From Mesorhizobium sp. 1M-11 (GTDB lineage: Bacteria > Pseudomonadota > Alphaproteobacteria > Rhizobiales > Rhizobiaceae), in contig NZ_LJSD01000051.1 of NCBI RefSeq assembly GCF_001303895.1, forward strand, positions 310,001-374,000: a stretch of DNA of 64,000 bases, in the 5' to 3' direction. The notes beneath the pieces were generated by a model. It worked only from the letters and a program-made list of their open reading frames with translations. It searched no databases and was not told where the DNA came from. A program made the position numbers and the translations under genes. This document shows, piece by piece, positions 45,250 to 53,648 of the stretch. Numbering within the stretch: the stretch's first letter is position 1; every line of letters begins with the position of its first letter.

Positions 45250-46254
45250 ATGAAGACCATCCGCAAATACACATTCGGCGCCGTCGCGGTCGCCGCACTT
45301 CTCGTCGGCGCGCTGACGGCGCCGCGCCCGGCCTTCGCCGAGGATCCGGCCGTGGAGCCCGGCGTGTTCAAGCTGGCGATCCAGCCCTGGCTCGGCTACG
45401 GCATGTGGTACATCGCCAAGGAAAAGGGCTTCTTCAAAGCCAACGGCCTCGAAGACGTCGAGCTCGTCAACTTCGTCGAGGACAAGGACATGGGCGCGGC
45501 GATCGCTTCCGGCCAGGTCAACGGCGACAACGAATCCATCCAGCAGCTGCTGGTGAAGGTGCAGGCCGGCGTTCCGCTGAAGGGCGTGCTTCTGATGGAC
45601 GCCTCGACCAAGGCGGACGCGATCCTCGTCAAGGGCGACGACATCAAGACGCCGGCCGATCTCAAGGGCAAGCAGGTGGCTTTCGAGAAGGGCGCCACCA
45701 GCGACCTGCTGCTGAACTACATCCTCGAGAAGAACGGCATGACGATCGCCGACATCAGCGAACTGCCGATGCCCGCCGCCAATGCCGGCACCGCCATCAT
45801 CTCGGGAACCGTCGGCGCCGCCGTCACCTATGAGCCCTACATCTCGACGGCACTGAACGCCGACAAGAGCATCAAGGTGCTTGCCGAGGCCGGCGAGGCC
45901 CCCGGTCTGATCAGCGACATGCTGACCCTTCCGGAGGATGTGCTCAAGAACAAGCCCGGTCAGGTGCGCGCGCTGCTGAAGAGCTGGGACCAGGCACTCG
46001 ATTTCTACCGCACCAACACCGAAGAAGGCCGCGCCATCATCGCCAAGGGCGTCGGAGCCGAGCCGTCGGAACTCGCCAGCGCCTTCGACGGCGTGTCCTA
46101 CTACTCGGTCGCGGAAAGCCAGGAAGCGCTGAACGGCGTCTTCAAGACGCAGACCTACCCGAGCATCGTGAAAGCAGCCCTCGCCGCCAAGATGATCGAG
46201 AAGGAGATCCCTTACGAAAACGCGGTCGACGCGAACGTTTCGGTAGGGAAATGA
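45250..46254 (+). CDS. ABC transporter solute-binding protein, NMT1/SsuA type
   Basis: The 334-residue periplasmic binding protein has a signal peptide (MKTIRKYTFGAVAVAALLVGALTAPRPAFA-ED) and the NMT1/ThiY-SsuA-like fold: FKLAIQPWLGYGMWYIAKEKGFFKANGL, then DLKGKQVAFEKGATSDLLLNY. Relatives bind sulfonates, nitrate, thiamine precursors or related small molecules. Its transporter partners are the permease and ATPase genes at 48120 and 48958. A mosaic repeat pair lies between it and the HisD-like gene. The ligand is probably the substrate of the dimethylformamidase-like enzyme (inference). Confidence 0.87.
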   Translation: MKTIRKYTFGAVAVAALLVGALTAPRPAFAEDPAVEPGVFKLAIQPWLGYGMWYIAKEKGFFKANGLEDVELVNFVEDKDMGAAIASGQVNGDNESIQQLLVKVQAGVPLKGVLLMDASTKADAILVKGDDIKTPADLKGKQVAFEKGATSDLLLNYILEKNGMTIADISELPMPAANAGTAIISGTVGAAVTYEPYISTALNADKSIKVLAEAGEAPGLISDMLTLPEDVLKNKPGQVRALLKSWDQALDFYRTNTEEGRAIIAKGVGAEPSELASAFDGVSYYSVAESQEALNGVFKTQTYPSIVKAALAAKMIEKEIPYENAVDANVSVGK

Positions 46255-46415
46255 CCCATGGTTGGCTGGGCGCCCGATAGTCGGGTGCCTGGCGATCCGG
46301 GCCAGCCGCCTCCCCGCAGGATAAAGACATCAACCCAGCCTCGCCCGGCTGACTTCTTCTGAAAGGGCAAGGCAATCGCATATGGCTACGCTTCGGCTGC
46401 GGCCATCCTTTTCAG

Positions 46416-46616
46416 CGTTCCGGAATGGATCCCCGACACTCTCCAGTCGCTTCGCTCCCTGCGAGGTCGAGGATGACGGAGTTCCCTTTTCGCCTCCGCA
46501 AATCACAAGCGTGGCTCCGACAGTGACAATGAGCGCCGGCAGTAAATGAAGCCCGTCATCCTCGACCTCGGAGCGACCGAAGGGAGTGGAGAGTGTCGGG
46601 GATCCATTCCGGAACG
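46416..46616. repeat. Mosaic repeat A, paired copy inside the catabolic operon
   Basis: A forward arm lies at 46416-46478 and a reverse arm at 46554-46616, between the binding-protein and HisD-like genes. The flank GGCAATCGCATATGGC is shared with the region near 40460. The 530-bp gap it fills is unusual in an otherwise tight operon. Confidence 0.9.
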
Positions 46617-46783
46617 CGGAAGAAGGCACGGCGATCCAAACCCTGCTCCAAGTCGTGCCGAGTGGCAAATGCAATTGCCCTGCCTCAAGGGGGGGAGAGG
46701 TCAGCCGGCGCCGGCCACCTCTTCGCCCGGCGGGGAGAACGCGGTCGGGCCGGCCGTACGAGCAACAAGAATCGAGAGAATCC

Positions 46784-48112
46784 ATGGACGCCATTGCAAT
46801 CCACGACCTGAGCAAGCTTTCGCCGGCACGGCGCGCGGCATTGCTGGAGCGCACCGAAGCAGACCTCTCGACCTATATGCGCGATGTCGAGCCGATCATC
46901 CGTGCCGTGCGCGAGGACGGCGATGCCGCGCTGATCGACTGCGCGCGGCGCTTCGACGGCGTGGCGCTCACCACGCTGAAGGTTTCGGCGGAAGCGATCG
47001 GCGCCGCCGAGAGCGAGCTGGATCCCCGGCTGGTCGACGCGATCAAGCTTTCGGTCGAGCAGGTGCGGCGCTTCCACGAGGCGCAGATGCCCGAGGAACT
47101 GTGGCTCTCCGAGCAGACGCGGGGCGCCATGATCGGCGATCGCTGGACGCCGATCGACTCGGTGGCCTGCTACGTGCCGCGCGGCAAGGGCTTCTTCCCC
47201 TCCAGCGCCATCATGACCGCCGTGCCCGCCAAGGTGGCCGGCGCCGGCCGCGTCGTCATCGTGACGCCGCCCGGACCGGACGGCACGGCCGATGCGGCAA
47301 CCCGCTTCATCGCCTCGCTCATCGGCATCGACGAGATCTACCTGTGCGGCGGCGCGCAGGCCGTGGCGGCGGCAGCCTTCGGAACACAGACCGTGCCGCG
47401 CTGCGCCAAGATCGTCGGCCCCGGCAGCCCCTGGCTGAGCGCTGCCCGCCAGATGCTGTCCAGCCGCATCGACCCCGGCAGCCCGGCCGGCCCGAGCGAA
47501 CTGATCGTCTATGCCGACAACACCGTGCCGGCGGAACTCGCTGCGCTGGATCTCCTGGTCGAATCCGAGCACGGACCGGATTCGTCCGCCTTCCTGGTGA
47601 CGGCCGACCCCGATGTCGCCCGCGCGGTGGCCGCCGCGATACCCGGGCTTTGGGAGAAGATGGGCGAATACCGGGCTGGTTTCTCGCGCGCCGTTCTCGG
47701 CGGCGACAAGGGCGGCATCGTGCTCGCCCCATCGATCGAAGCCGCCTTCGATTTCGTCAACGACTATGCCGCCGAGCATCTGGCCGTGCTCTCGACCGGC
47801 GCATTCGATCTCCTGCCGCTGATCCGCAATGCCGGCGAAATCCTGCTTGGCCCGCACTCGGCCATCCCGATCGCGAATTTCGTGCTGGGCCCGAGCCATG
47901 TGTTGCCGACAGGCGGCCGGGCTGCTACCGCATCCCCGCTTTCGGTGTTCGATTTCCTGAAACGCTCCTCGATAGCCTATATCTCACGCGCCGCCTACGA
48001 ACGCCTGGCGCCGGCCGCCCGGGCATTCGCGCATTATGAAGGCTTCCGGGCGCACGAGAACGCCGTATCGGAAATCCGGGACGACATACTGTCCTCGGCT
48101 GCAATTCGGTGA
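46784..48112 (+). CDS. HisD-like NAD-dependent alcohol dehydrogenase
   Basis: The 442-residue protein is a histidinol dehydrogenase-family member. Family landmarks: CYVPRGKGFFPSSAIM, GGAQAVAAAAFGT, ESEHGPDS (with the zinc-binding His), NDYAAEHL (catalytic Glu-His), LPTGGRAATASPLSVFDFLKRSS in two parts, and the late EGFRAHENAV. The context in an ABC-importer catabolic operon and the absence of other his genes suggest a degradative paralogue, such as a sulfopropanediol-type dehydrogenase, rather than histidine synthesis. It overlaps the permease leader by close spacing (7 bp between genes). GAGAGA precedes the ATG. Confidence 0.85.
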   Translation: MDAIAIHDLSKLSPARRAALLERTEADLSTYMRDVEPIIRAVREDGDAALIDCARRFDGVALTTLKVSAEAIGAAESELDPRLVDAIKLSVEQVRRFHEAQMPEELWLSEQTRGAMIGDRWTPIDSVACYVPRGKGFFPSSAIMTAVPAKVAGAGRVVIVTPPGPDGTADAATRFIASLIGIDEIYLCGGAQAVAAAAFGTQTVPRCAKIVGPGSPWLSAARQMLSSRIDPGSPAGPSELIVYADNTVPAELAALDLLVESEHGPDSSAFLVTADPDVARAVAAAIPGLWEKMGEYRAGFSRAVLGGDKGGIVLAPSIEAAFDFVNDYAAEHLAVLSTGAFDLLPLIRNAGEILLGPHSAIPIANFVLGPSHVLPTGGRAATASPLSVFDFLKRSSIAYISRAAYERLAPAARAFAHYEGFRAHENAVSEIRDDILSSAAIR

Positions 48113-48119
48113 CAAAGAC

Positions 48120-48956
48120 ATGAGCGATCCAACCGTGAATAGCCCGCCATCAAGGACTGTCCGCCGTCGTAAATCCCTGTTCTCCATGAGCGCGGAGTTT
48201 TCGACAGCAACCTATGTCGCCATCGCCGTCTGCGCCTTCCTGCTGCTGCTTGCAGCCTGGACGATCGTTTCGGCGATCGGCCTGGTGCAGCCGATCTTCC
48301 TGCCCTCCCCGTATGCCGTGGTCGCCAAGCTGATCAAGCTCGCGCGGGACGGCACGCTGGGCAACGACGTCGCCATCAGCATCTACCGCATCAGCATCGG
48401 CTTCCTCATCGCCTCGGTGATGGCGCTCGGCACCGCGATCCTCATCGGCGCCTACCGCTTCTGGGAGGCGGCGATCGAGCCGATCCTCGATTTCGTCCGC
48501 TACATGCCGGTCGTGGCTTTCGTGCCGCTTTCGATCCTGTGGAGCGGCACCAGCGACGTGCAGAAGTTCCTGATCATCTGGATCGGCACCTATTTCCAGC
48601 AGACCCTGATGTTCAAGGACAACATCAAGCGCGTGCCCGCCGACTTCGTCGGCTTCGGCCGGACGCTCGGCATGAGCGACCTGCGCGTGCTGATGCGCAT
48701 CGTGGTGCCTTCCGCCCTGCCGCAGATCTGGGACACGCTGCGCATCTCGCTCGGCTGGGCCTGGACCTGGGTGACGCTGGCCGAGCTCGTCGCCGCCAAT
48801 TCGGGCCTGGGCTATCGCATCACCGTTGCCCAGCGATACCTGCAGACCGACATGGCCATCGGCTATATCCTCGTGCTGGGTGTGCTGGGCCTCGCCACGG
48901 ACCAGATCATGCGCTTCCTCGGCCGGCAATTCTTCAAATACGAGAAGAGGACCTGA
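48120..48956 (+). CDS. ABC transporter permease, SsuC/TauC type
   Basis: The 278-residue protein has about six membrane helices and the binding-protein-dependent transport signature (FGRTLGMSDLRVLMRIVVPSALPQIWDTLR in two parts, near residue 180). The first 22 residues are polar and basic. It starts 7 bp after the HisD-like stop codon and ends one base before the ATPase start, so translation is probably coupled. It forms the importer with the binding protein at 45250 and the ATPase at 48958. Confidence 0.88.
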   Translation: MSDPTVNSPPSRTVRRRKSLFSMSAEFSTATYVAIAVCAFLLLLAAWTIVSAIGLVQPIFLPSPYAVVAKLIKLARDGTLGNDVAISIYRISIGFLIASVMALGTAILIGAYRFWEAAIEPILDFVRYMPVVAFVPLSILWSGTSDVQKFLIIWIGTYFQQTLMFKDNIKRVPADFVGFGRTLGMSDLRVLMRIVVPSALPQIWDTLRISLGWAWTWVTLAELVAANSGLGYRITVAQRYLQTDMAIGYILVLGVLGLATDQIMRFLGRQFFKYEKRT

Positions 48957-48957
48957 G

Positions 48958-49737
48958 ATGGCGCCGCATCCCAAACTCAGCATTTCCGGCCTGAACAAGT
49001 CGTTCCGCGACGGCGCGGTCAAGGTGCTTTCCGACATCAATCTGGAGGTCGCCGACAACGAGTTCGTCTCGCTGGTGGGCGCCTCGGGCTGCGGCAAGAG
49101 CACGCTGCTTGCCACGATCGCCGGGCTCCAGGAGAGCGACAGCGGCGATGTCCTCATCGACGGCGCGCCCATCTCCGGCCCCGGCATAGACCGCGGCGTG
49201 GTGTTCCAGTCCTACACGCTGCTGCCCTGGCTGACGGCGCAGCAAAACGTGGAGTTCGCGCTGCGCGAGGCGCGCTACGATCCGAAGGAGATCACCGATA
49301 TCGCCCGCCGGCATCTGGACCTGGTGAAGCTCTCGCGCTTCGCCGACAGCTTTCCCGGCCAGCTTTCGGGCGGCATGAAGCAGCGCGTGGCGATCGCGCG
49401 CGCGCTTTCCTACCGGCCCAAGATCCTTTTGATGGACGAGCCGTTCGGCGCGCTCGACGCCCTGACGCGCGGCCAGATGCAGGAACTGCTGATGCAGATC
49501 TGGCAGGAGCACAGACTGACCGTGATCTTCGTCACGCACGATGTGAGCGAAGCGGTCTATCTCTCCGACCGCATCTTCGTCATGGGCCTCAACCCCGGGC
49601 GCATCAAGGAAACTATCCCGGTCACATTCGCGCGACCGCGCGCCAACGGCGAAGGGCACGACCCCGAGCTGCTGGAGCTGCAGGCGCGCGTGCTGAGATC
49701 CATCCGCGAGGAAATCGTCGGCGACGAGGTCCATTGA
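48958..49737 (+). CDS. ABC transporter ATP-binding protein, SsuB/TauB type
   Basis: The 259-residue protein is an importer ATPase with Walker A GASGCGKST (residues 42-50), Q-loop VVFQSYTLLPW, signature LSGGMKQR, Walker B ILLMDEP, and the switch His in FVTHDVSEA. GAAGAGGA lies within the end of the permease gene, giving a coupled start at 48958. It is the last intact gene of the operon. A decayed flavin oxidoreductase fragment begins 2-3 bp after its stop. Confidence 0.9.
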   Translation: MAPHPKLSISGLNKSFRDGAVKVLSDINLEVADNEFVSLVGASGCGKSTLLATIAGLQESDSGDVLIDGAPISGPGIDRGVVFQSYTLLPWLTAQQNVEFALREARYDPKEITDIARRHLDLVKLSRFADSFPGQLSGGMKQRVAIARALSYRPKILLMDEPFGALDALTRGQMQELLMQIWQEHRLTVIFVTHDVSEAVYLSDRIFVMGLNPGRIKETIPVTFARPRANGEGHDPELLELQARVLRSIREEIVGDEVH

Positions 49738-49739
49738 GG

Positions 49740-49908
49740 GCGCGCTCGGCATAGTAGGCGACATGCTGGCGGGTCGGCGGATCCGCCATATTCGCCTTGT
49801 GCGCCAAAGACGATGCGGTTGCGCAGCGTCTTGCCGCGCACCGGTGTGAACAGATCGCATGAATTCGGACGTTGCCCTCCTGGAGCGATGCGCGCGCCGG
49901 TACCCGCG
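49740..49908 (-). pseudogene. Decayed 5' fragment of an NADH:flavin oxidoreductase gene
   Basis: This minus-strand stretch matches the first about 50 codons and the ribosome-site region of the intact oxidoreductase (plus-strand bases near 40185-40375). Shared blocks include GCGCGCTCGGCATA, GACGATGCGGTTGCGCAGCG, GAATTCGGAC and CTGGAGCGATGCGCG. Deletions break the frame: the start region reads NSCDLFTPVRGKTLRNRIVFGA, then loses frame. It faces the ATPase gene. It is a remnant of a second oxidoreductase copy, or of an inverted one. Confidence 0.8.
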
Positions 49909-50203
49909 AAACCGTCTGCGCACGGCAAACGATCGTCACTCATGGAATTCCTCCGGTAGAGCTACAGGCTACCGAGCTGAGAGTGGCTGTTCACGGCCCC
50001 GTTTGGACCGCGAACATCAACTTCACTGGCACGTCTGGGGCCGTGAGCTATCAGGGCGAGTTCGGCGGATAGCTGCCATTCGGCCGCTTCCAAGACGTTC
50101 ATTGTGCTTGATCACACGATCACAAACCGGACATTCTGCTCCGAAGAAAACCATGCCGCAGGGGTTGGGGATCAGGAAACTCTTCATTGGAGTTGATCCA
50201 TTG

Positions 50204-51070
50204 ATGACACCAGACGAATTGAAGGTCGTGCGTCGAGCTTATGCGAAGCAGATCACGGCGGCTGTTAGAATTGTCGATGAGCGTGTTGAAACAGCTTTTG
50301 CCGAAGTGCCGCGAGAGGATTTTCTTAGTCCAGGTCCGTGGCCAATCTTCCGGATGCGGAAAGCTTATGTTCCGACCCCGACAGCCGATCCGGTCTACCT
50401 TTATACGGATGAAATTGTTGGCATCATCCCCGAGCGCCACATCAACAACGGGCAACCGTCACTTCATGCCTTCCTGCTTTCGCGAGCTGCGCCGCGAGCG
50501 GGTGAGCAGGTCGTGCATGTTGGCGCTGGTGCCGGCTACTATTCTGCGATCATGGCGAACCTCGTTGGCGCATCTGGCAAGGTGACGGCGATCGAGTTCG
50601 AACCGGAGCTTGCCGCACGGGCGAAAGCAAATCTTATTCCCTATCGGAACGTTTCCGTGGTTCAGGGGGACGGCAGTTCCGTGGCTTTCGATTTAGCCGA
50701 TGTGATCTATGTGAACGCTGGAGCAACCCGACCGGCGGATATCTGGCTGGACCGGCTCAATGATGGCGGAAGGCTGGTCCTCCCGCTTACAACCGATCTC
50801 GGATTCACCAGCAGCAATTGGAGCAACATGCATCTTCGAGGAGCGGTGTTCCTCGTGACGCGCAAGGGTGAGGAATTCCACGCGCAATGGATTTCGCCGG
50901 TGGCCATCTTCCCCTGTGAAGGAATGCGCGACGCGGAATCGGAAAAAGCGCTTGCGGCGGCATTCGAGGGCGGGGAGCACCAGAAGGTAACGCGGCTGTA
51001 CCGCACTGATGAGATGCCGCCCGAACGATGTTGGGTTCGCGCTCCCGGCTGGTGCCTAGCCTATGCTTAG
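50204..51070 (+). CDS. Protein-L-isoaspartate O-methyltransferase-like (PCMT family) SAM-dependent methyltransferase
   Basis: The 288-residue protein has the PCMT layout: an N-terminal helix (MTPDELKVVRRAYAKQITAA), a PREDFLSPGPW segment, and SAM motif I VVHVGAGAGYYSAIMANL near residue 105 with an acidic TAIEFEPELAARAKANL motif II. It is longer than the usual 210 residues by a C-terminal extension. The ATG at 50204 is chosen with GGAG 11 nt upstream; a TTG one codon earlier or an ATG at 50153 are alternatives. The 298 bp before it hold the oxidoreductase remnant and no other gene I can support. Confidence 0.78.
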   Translation: MTPDELKVVRRAYAKQITAAVRIVDERVETAFAEVPREDFLSPGPWPIFRMRKAYVPTPTADPVYLYTDEIVGIIPERHINNGQPSLHAFLLSRAAPRAGEQVVHVGAGAGYYSAIMANLVGASGKVTAIEFEPELAARAKANLIPYRNVSVVQGDGSSVAFDLADVIYVNAGATRPADIWLDRLNDGGRLVLPLTTDLGFTSSNWSNMHLRGAVFLVTRKGEEFHAQWISPVAIFPCEGMRDAESEKALAAAFEGGEHQKVTRLYRTDEMPPERCWVRAPGWCLAYA

Positions 51071-51299
51071 GCAACAGTCCCGCAATCATACCGTCGTGGA
51101 GAATCCAAAGTTTGCGGCAAAATCGCCGCCACTGATTTTCCATGGGATTTCTGTCGCAAAGTCAGGGGCGAAGTTCCGGTTTGGGGCCGCACGCGGACCG
51201 TCCAGTCATAGCAAAGTATCAAATTTAAGCTGCCGTTCGGCCCACGGCCTTATACAGGCGTGCAATCCTTCGCCGACAATATGCTTCACAGAGACGAAG

Positions 51300-52409
51300 T
51301 CATTTCGCAGCTACGTCGAGCCGTCTAATCCCCCCCCGAGTTCGCGGCTTGAATCTGGCCTTTCGCCGGATGTCTTCGCCAGAGGTAGGAATCGAAAATT
51401 CGAAGGAAGTTTTCGCAAAGACGATATCATCGATCTTGCGCTCCACTACTGCCTCCTGTTGCACGGATAGCGTGCCCCCAAAGACCTCTACTACGCTGTT
51501 TGCGACTGCTAGGCCTAAGCCCGTGCCCCCGCCTGAGAACCGAATCGCATTTGCACCACGGAAACCCCTTCGGAAAATTGCCTTCTGTTCATCTTCCTCA
51601 AGCCTAGGGCCAATTGAGCTTACAGCGACATGCGTCGAAGCGCCCACATCAGAAACATTTACAACAATTTGAGTAAATCTTGGCGCGTACTTTATCGCGT
51701 TTTCAATAAGCGTATATGGAATAATATCAAGTATATTCGGGCCATGAGCCAATCTGTATGATTCTCCATTCAGATTAATTTCGATTTTTTTGTGGCGAGC
51801 GGAAGCTCTAAAGCATCGAATAACCTTATCTACTCTAGAGTAAACCGGTATTGGCTCACGCTCAATAAATCTATCAACAGAATTTGCGAAATCTAAATAG
51901 TCGATTCTGACCTTAAGCATGGTTTGAGAAGCTATTACAGTTTTTATGTCTTCTAATGACTTTGATCGATCGCTCGCCAATATAGCTTTTTCGGCATCGA
52001 TTGCTGAATGATAAATAGAACTTGAAAGATGGCGAAGGTCATGAACTAATGCAGTAAGTTCAAGTTCCGACTTTTTTCTGACATCAATTTCCCAACTTAA
52101 ATGCCTGCGCAAATACCCTTCAACTTGGTCTCGGGAAAAATTGGGTTTGTATCCATGGAATTTCTTGTTGGGAGCGGAAACGTCGATCAGATATAGTCCC
52201 GGTAGAATGTATTTATTTCCGAGCTCATCGTCCTGAACAAAAGCCATGTAGCCAAATTCGGTCCTATGCCATCCAGTCCCTTTAATTGCGAGATACCGCG
52301 ACAATCGATGACGATCGCACAATTCAGGGGGCAAAGAATAAAGAGCTCCGTTGTGATATTCGTGACTTCCACGAACGTCGACAAATATATGAGGAAAAGC
52401 CAGAAGCAT
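51300..52409 (-). CDS. Histidine kinase-like protein with HATPase domain
   Basis: The 369-residue soluble protein has an N-terminal region of unknown fold (about residues 1-90), a dimerisation/phosphoacceptor-like helix LVHDLRHLSS (His123 or His127, about residues 115-135), and an HATPase domain with N-box IENAIKYAP and G-boxes GGGTGLGLAVANSVVEVFGGTL. No membrane helix is visible. Its ATG overlaps the stop of the receiver gene (TGATG), so the two are translationally coupled. Codon use is visibly richer in A and T than in the flanking genes, which suggests transfer. The signal it senses is unknown. Confidence 0.75.
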   Translation of the reverse strand: MLLAFPHIFVDVRGSHEYHNGALYSLPPELCDRHRLSRYLAIKGTGWHRTEFGYMAFVQDDELGNKYILPGLYLIDVSAPNKKFHGYKPNFSRDQVEGYLRRHLSWEIDVRKKSELELTALVHDLRHLSSSIYHSAIDAEKAILASDRSKSLEDIKTVIASQTMLKVRIDYLDFANSVDRFIEREPIPVYSRVDKVIRCFRASARHKKIEINLNGESYRLAHGPNILDIIPYTLIENAIKYAPRFTQIVVNVSDVGASTHVAVSSIGPRLEEDEQKAIFRRGFRGANAIRFSGGGTGLGLAVANSVVEVFGGTLSVQQEAVVERKIDDIVFAKTSFEFSIPTSGEDIRRKARFKPRTRGGIRRLDVAAK

Positions 52410-53098
52410 CAAGAAAACACCAATGCAAATATGGCCGATGAAATAAGCCCTTGCACGATCGCTTTCGCATTTCCTCCGAGGTCAATTTTACCTAGGGTCT
52501 TTTTAACATAGGAGAAATCCTTGTCTTTATTCGCAATCGAGCGAACATAGGCGTCTTCTAACTCAATTATCCTTCGAATATCAATCTCGTTGTCAATGAG
52601 CCCCTGGCGGGCTACCAGCCACATCTGGTAGGGATCAACCACGGTGTGAATGATCTCATCAAGGCGCTCAACCCACTTACTAATATCCGCGTCTTTTTTA
52701 ATGAATTCGTCGGCAACTTCCCTCGCTGCCGCAGATTCATTTGAATTCGCGCGAGCACCACTATATGCTACGACAAATTTCGTAGGATAGTTCCTTTTTA
52801 TTTCTCCGATAATACTCGCTCCACCAATCGATTTATCAAAATTATTTCCAACCCCCATAAGATCACATAGGACAATATCAAAATTTTCAACTTCCGAAAC
52901 CGATCTTAGATCAGGAAGTTCCGTGATATTGTACCCGTAAGAGGTTAGATTAGAGAAAGCCTGGAATTTTTCGTCATCTATGACGGCGATCCGCGCCGCC
53001 GCTCTAAGCTGCTTCTGCGGCTTAGACGATCTGGTAATTCGTGCGAAATCTCGCAACTCAAGAACTGAGCGATAGGAATTAAGCAACTTCGGCCACAT
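52409..53098 (-). CDS. Receiver-domain protein without DNA-binding domain
   Basis: The 229-residue protein has a CheY-like receiver domain after a 35-residue lead: acidic pair Asp41-Asp42 (AVIDDEKF), phosphoacceptor Asp79 (IVLCDLMG), Ser113 (AYSGAR) and the conserved Lys in EFIKKD (134 or 135). The C-terminal 95 residues have no HTH; they form helices and end with a hydrophobic stretch (IVQGLISSAIFALVF) that may be a membrane anchor. It is upstream of and coupled to the kinase. The ATG at 53098 follows GGGGGG, though a strong AGGAGG lies further upstream, so a longer form is possible. Confidence 0.7.
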   Translation of the reverse strand: MWPKLLNSYRSVLELRDFARITRSSKPQKQLRAAARIAVIDDEKFQAFSNLTSYGYNITELPDLRSVSEVENFDIVLCDLMGVGNNFDKSIGGASIIGEIKRNYPTKFVVAYSGARANSNESAAAREVADEFIKKDADISKWVERLDEIIHTVVDPYQMWLVARQGLIDNEIDIRRIIELEDAYVRSIANKDKDFSYVKKTLGKIDLGGNAKAIVQGLISSAIFALVFS

Positions 53099-53608
53099 AA
53101 CACCCCCCGTTATTGACAGATGCCTTCTCCTCCTTACCAGAAGATACAACTCTTTCAACGAAGGTCATCTAATGCCTCGGTGAAAGTGCCGGTAAGTTTG
53201 GGTTGGGACCATGGCGGCGGTTTGCGCCCATTAGTGCTTACTTTTTAGCTGCATCGAAAGCCTTGACGTCGGCTTCATCCACCGGAATCGGAAAACCCTA
53301 TCGGCCTCGACGACGTCGAGCGCGCGGTGACGGAACTGCCTCGGTTGGCGCGTTCGAATGCCGAGGCGACGGGGCACTACGTCAACCAGATCTTCCTCGG
53401 CGACGCGGCGGACCGTTTCGTGAAGTGCGCGCTGCCATAGCGCCGCAACCAAACGCTGCAGATAGACGGCTGCTTCTAGGATAGCCAACGCCTCATTTGA
53501 ATGGCCGAAATGACGGCGCAAAGCTGCCGTTCGTTGCAAGTTGCCATGATCGGCACGAACACAGATAGCATTTTTGGCGATTATATATTTGACAAACCCA
53601 ATGGCAGG
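53099..53608. other. Intergenic region with a GC-rich coding-like remnant
   Basis: About 510 bp separate the receiver gene from the promoter at 53609. A GC-rich piece at 53291-53440 reads ENPIGLDDVERAVTELP...GDAADRFVKCALP and then stops; it looks like the C-terminal end of a lost gene but has no start or recognised family. It is flanked by AT-rich DNA, so it may mark an insertion border. No other signal was seen. Confidence 0.4.
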
Positions 53609-53637
53609 TTGACGCTTTTTTTACCAATTGGTAAGAT
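53609..53637 (+). promoter_or_regulatory. Promoter with palindromic operator for the sce7726-like gene
   Basis: TTGACG (53609-53614) and TAAGAT (53632-53637) are separated by 17 bp, a strong sigma-70-type promoter. The perfect palindrome TTACCAATTGGTAA (53621-53634) overlaps the spacer and the -10 box, the position of a repressor site. Transcription should begin near 53644, only about 5 nt before the ATG at 53649, so the mRNA may be nearly leaderless. Confidence 0.7.
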
Positions 53638-53648
53638 TCTCGTTAACT

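Noticed and set aside
46784..48112. HisD-like gene as the histidine biosynthesis enzyme
   Set aside because: No other his genes are near and it lies in an importer operon, so a degradative paralogue is more likely; biosynthetic use is not excluded.
53231..53539. 102-codon minus-strand frame in the island
   Set aside because: No ribosome site or family pattern; it overlaps a GC-rich remnant whose plus-strand reading looks more protein-like.
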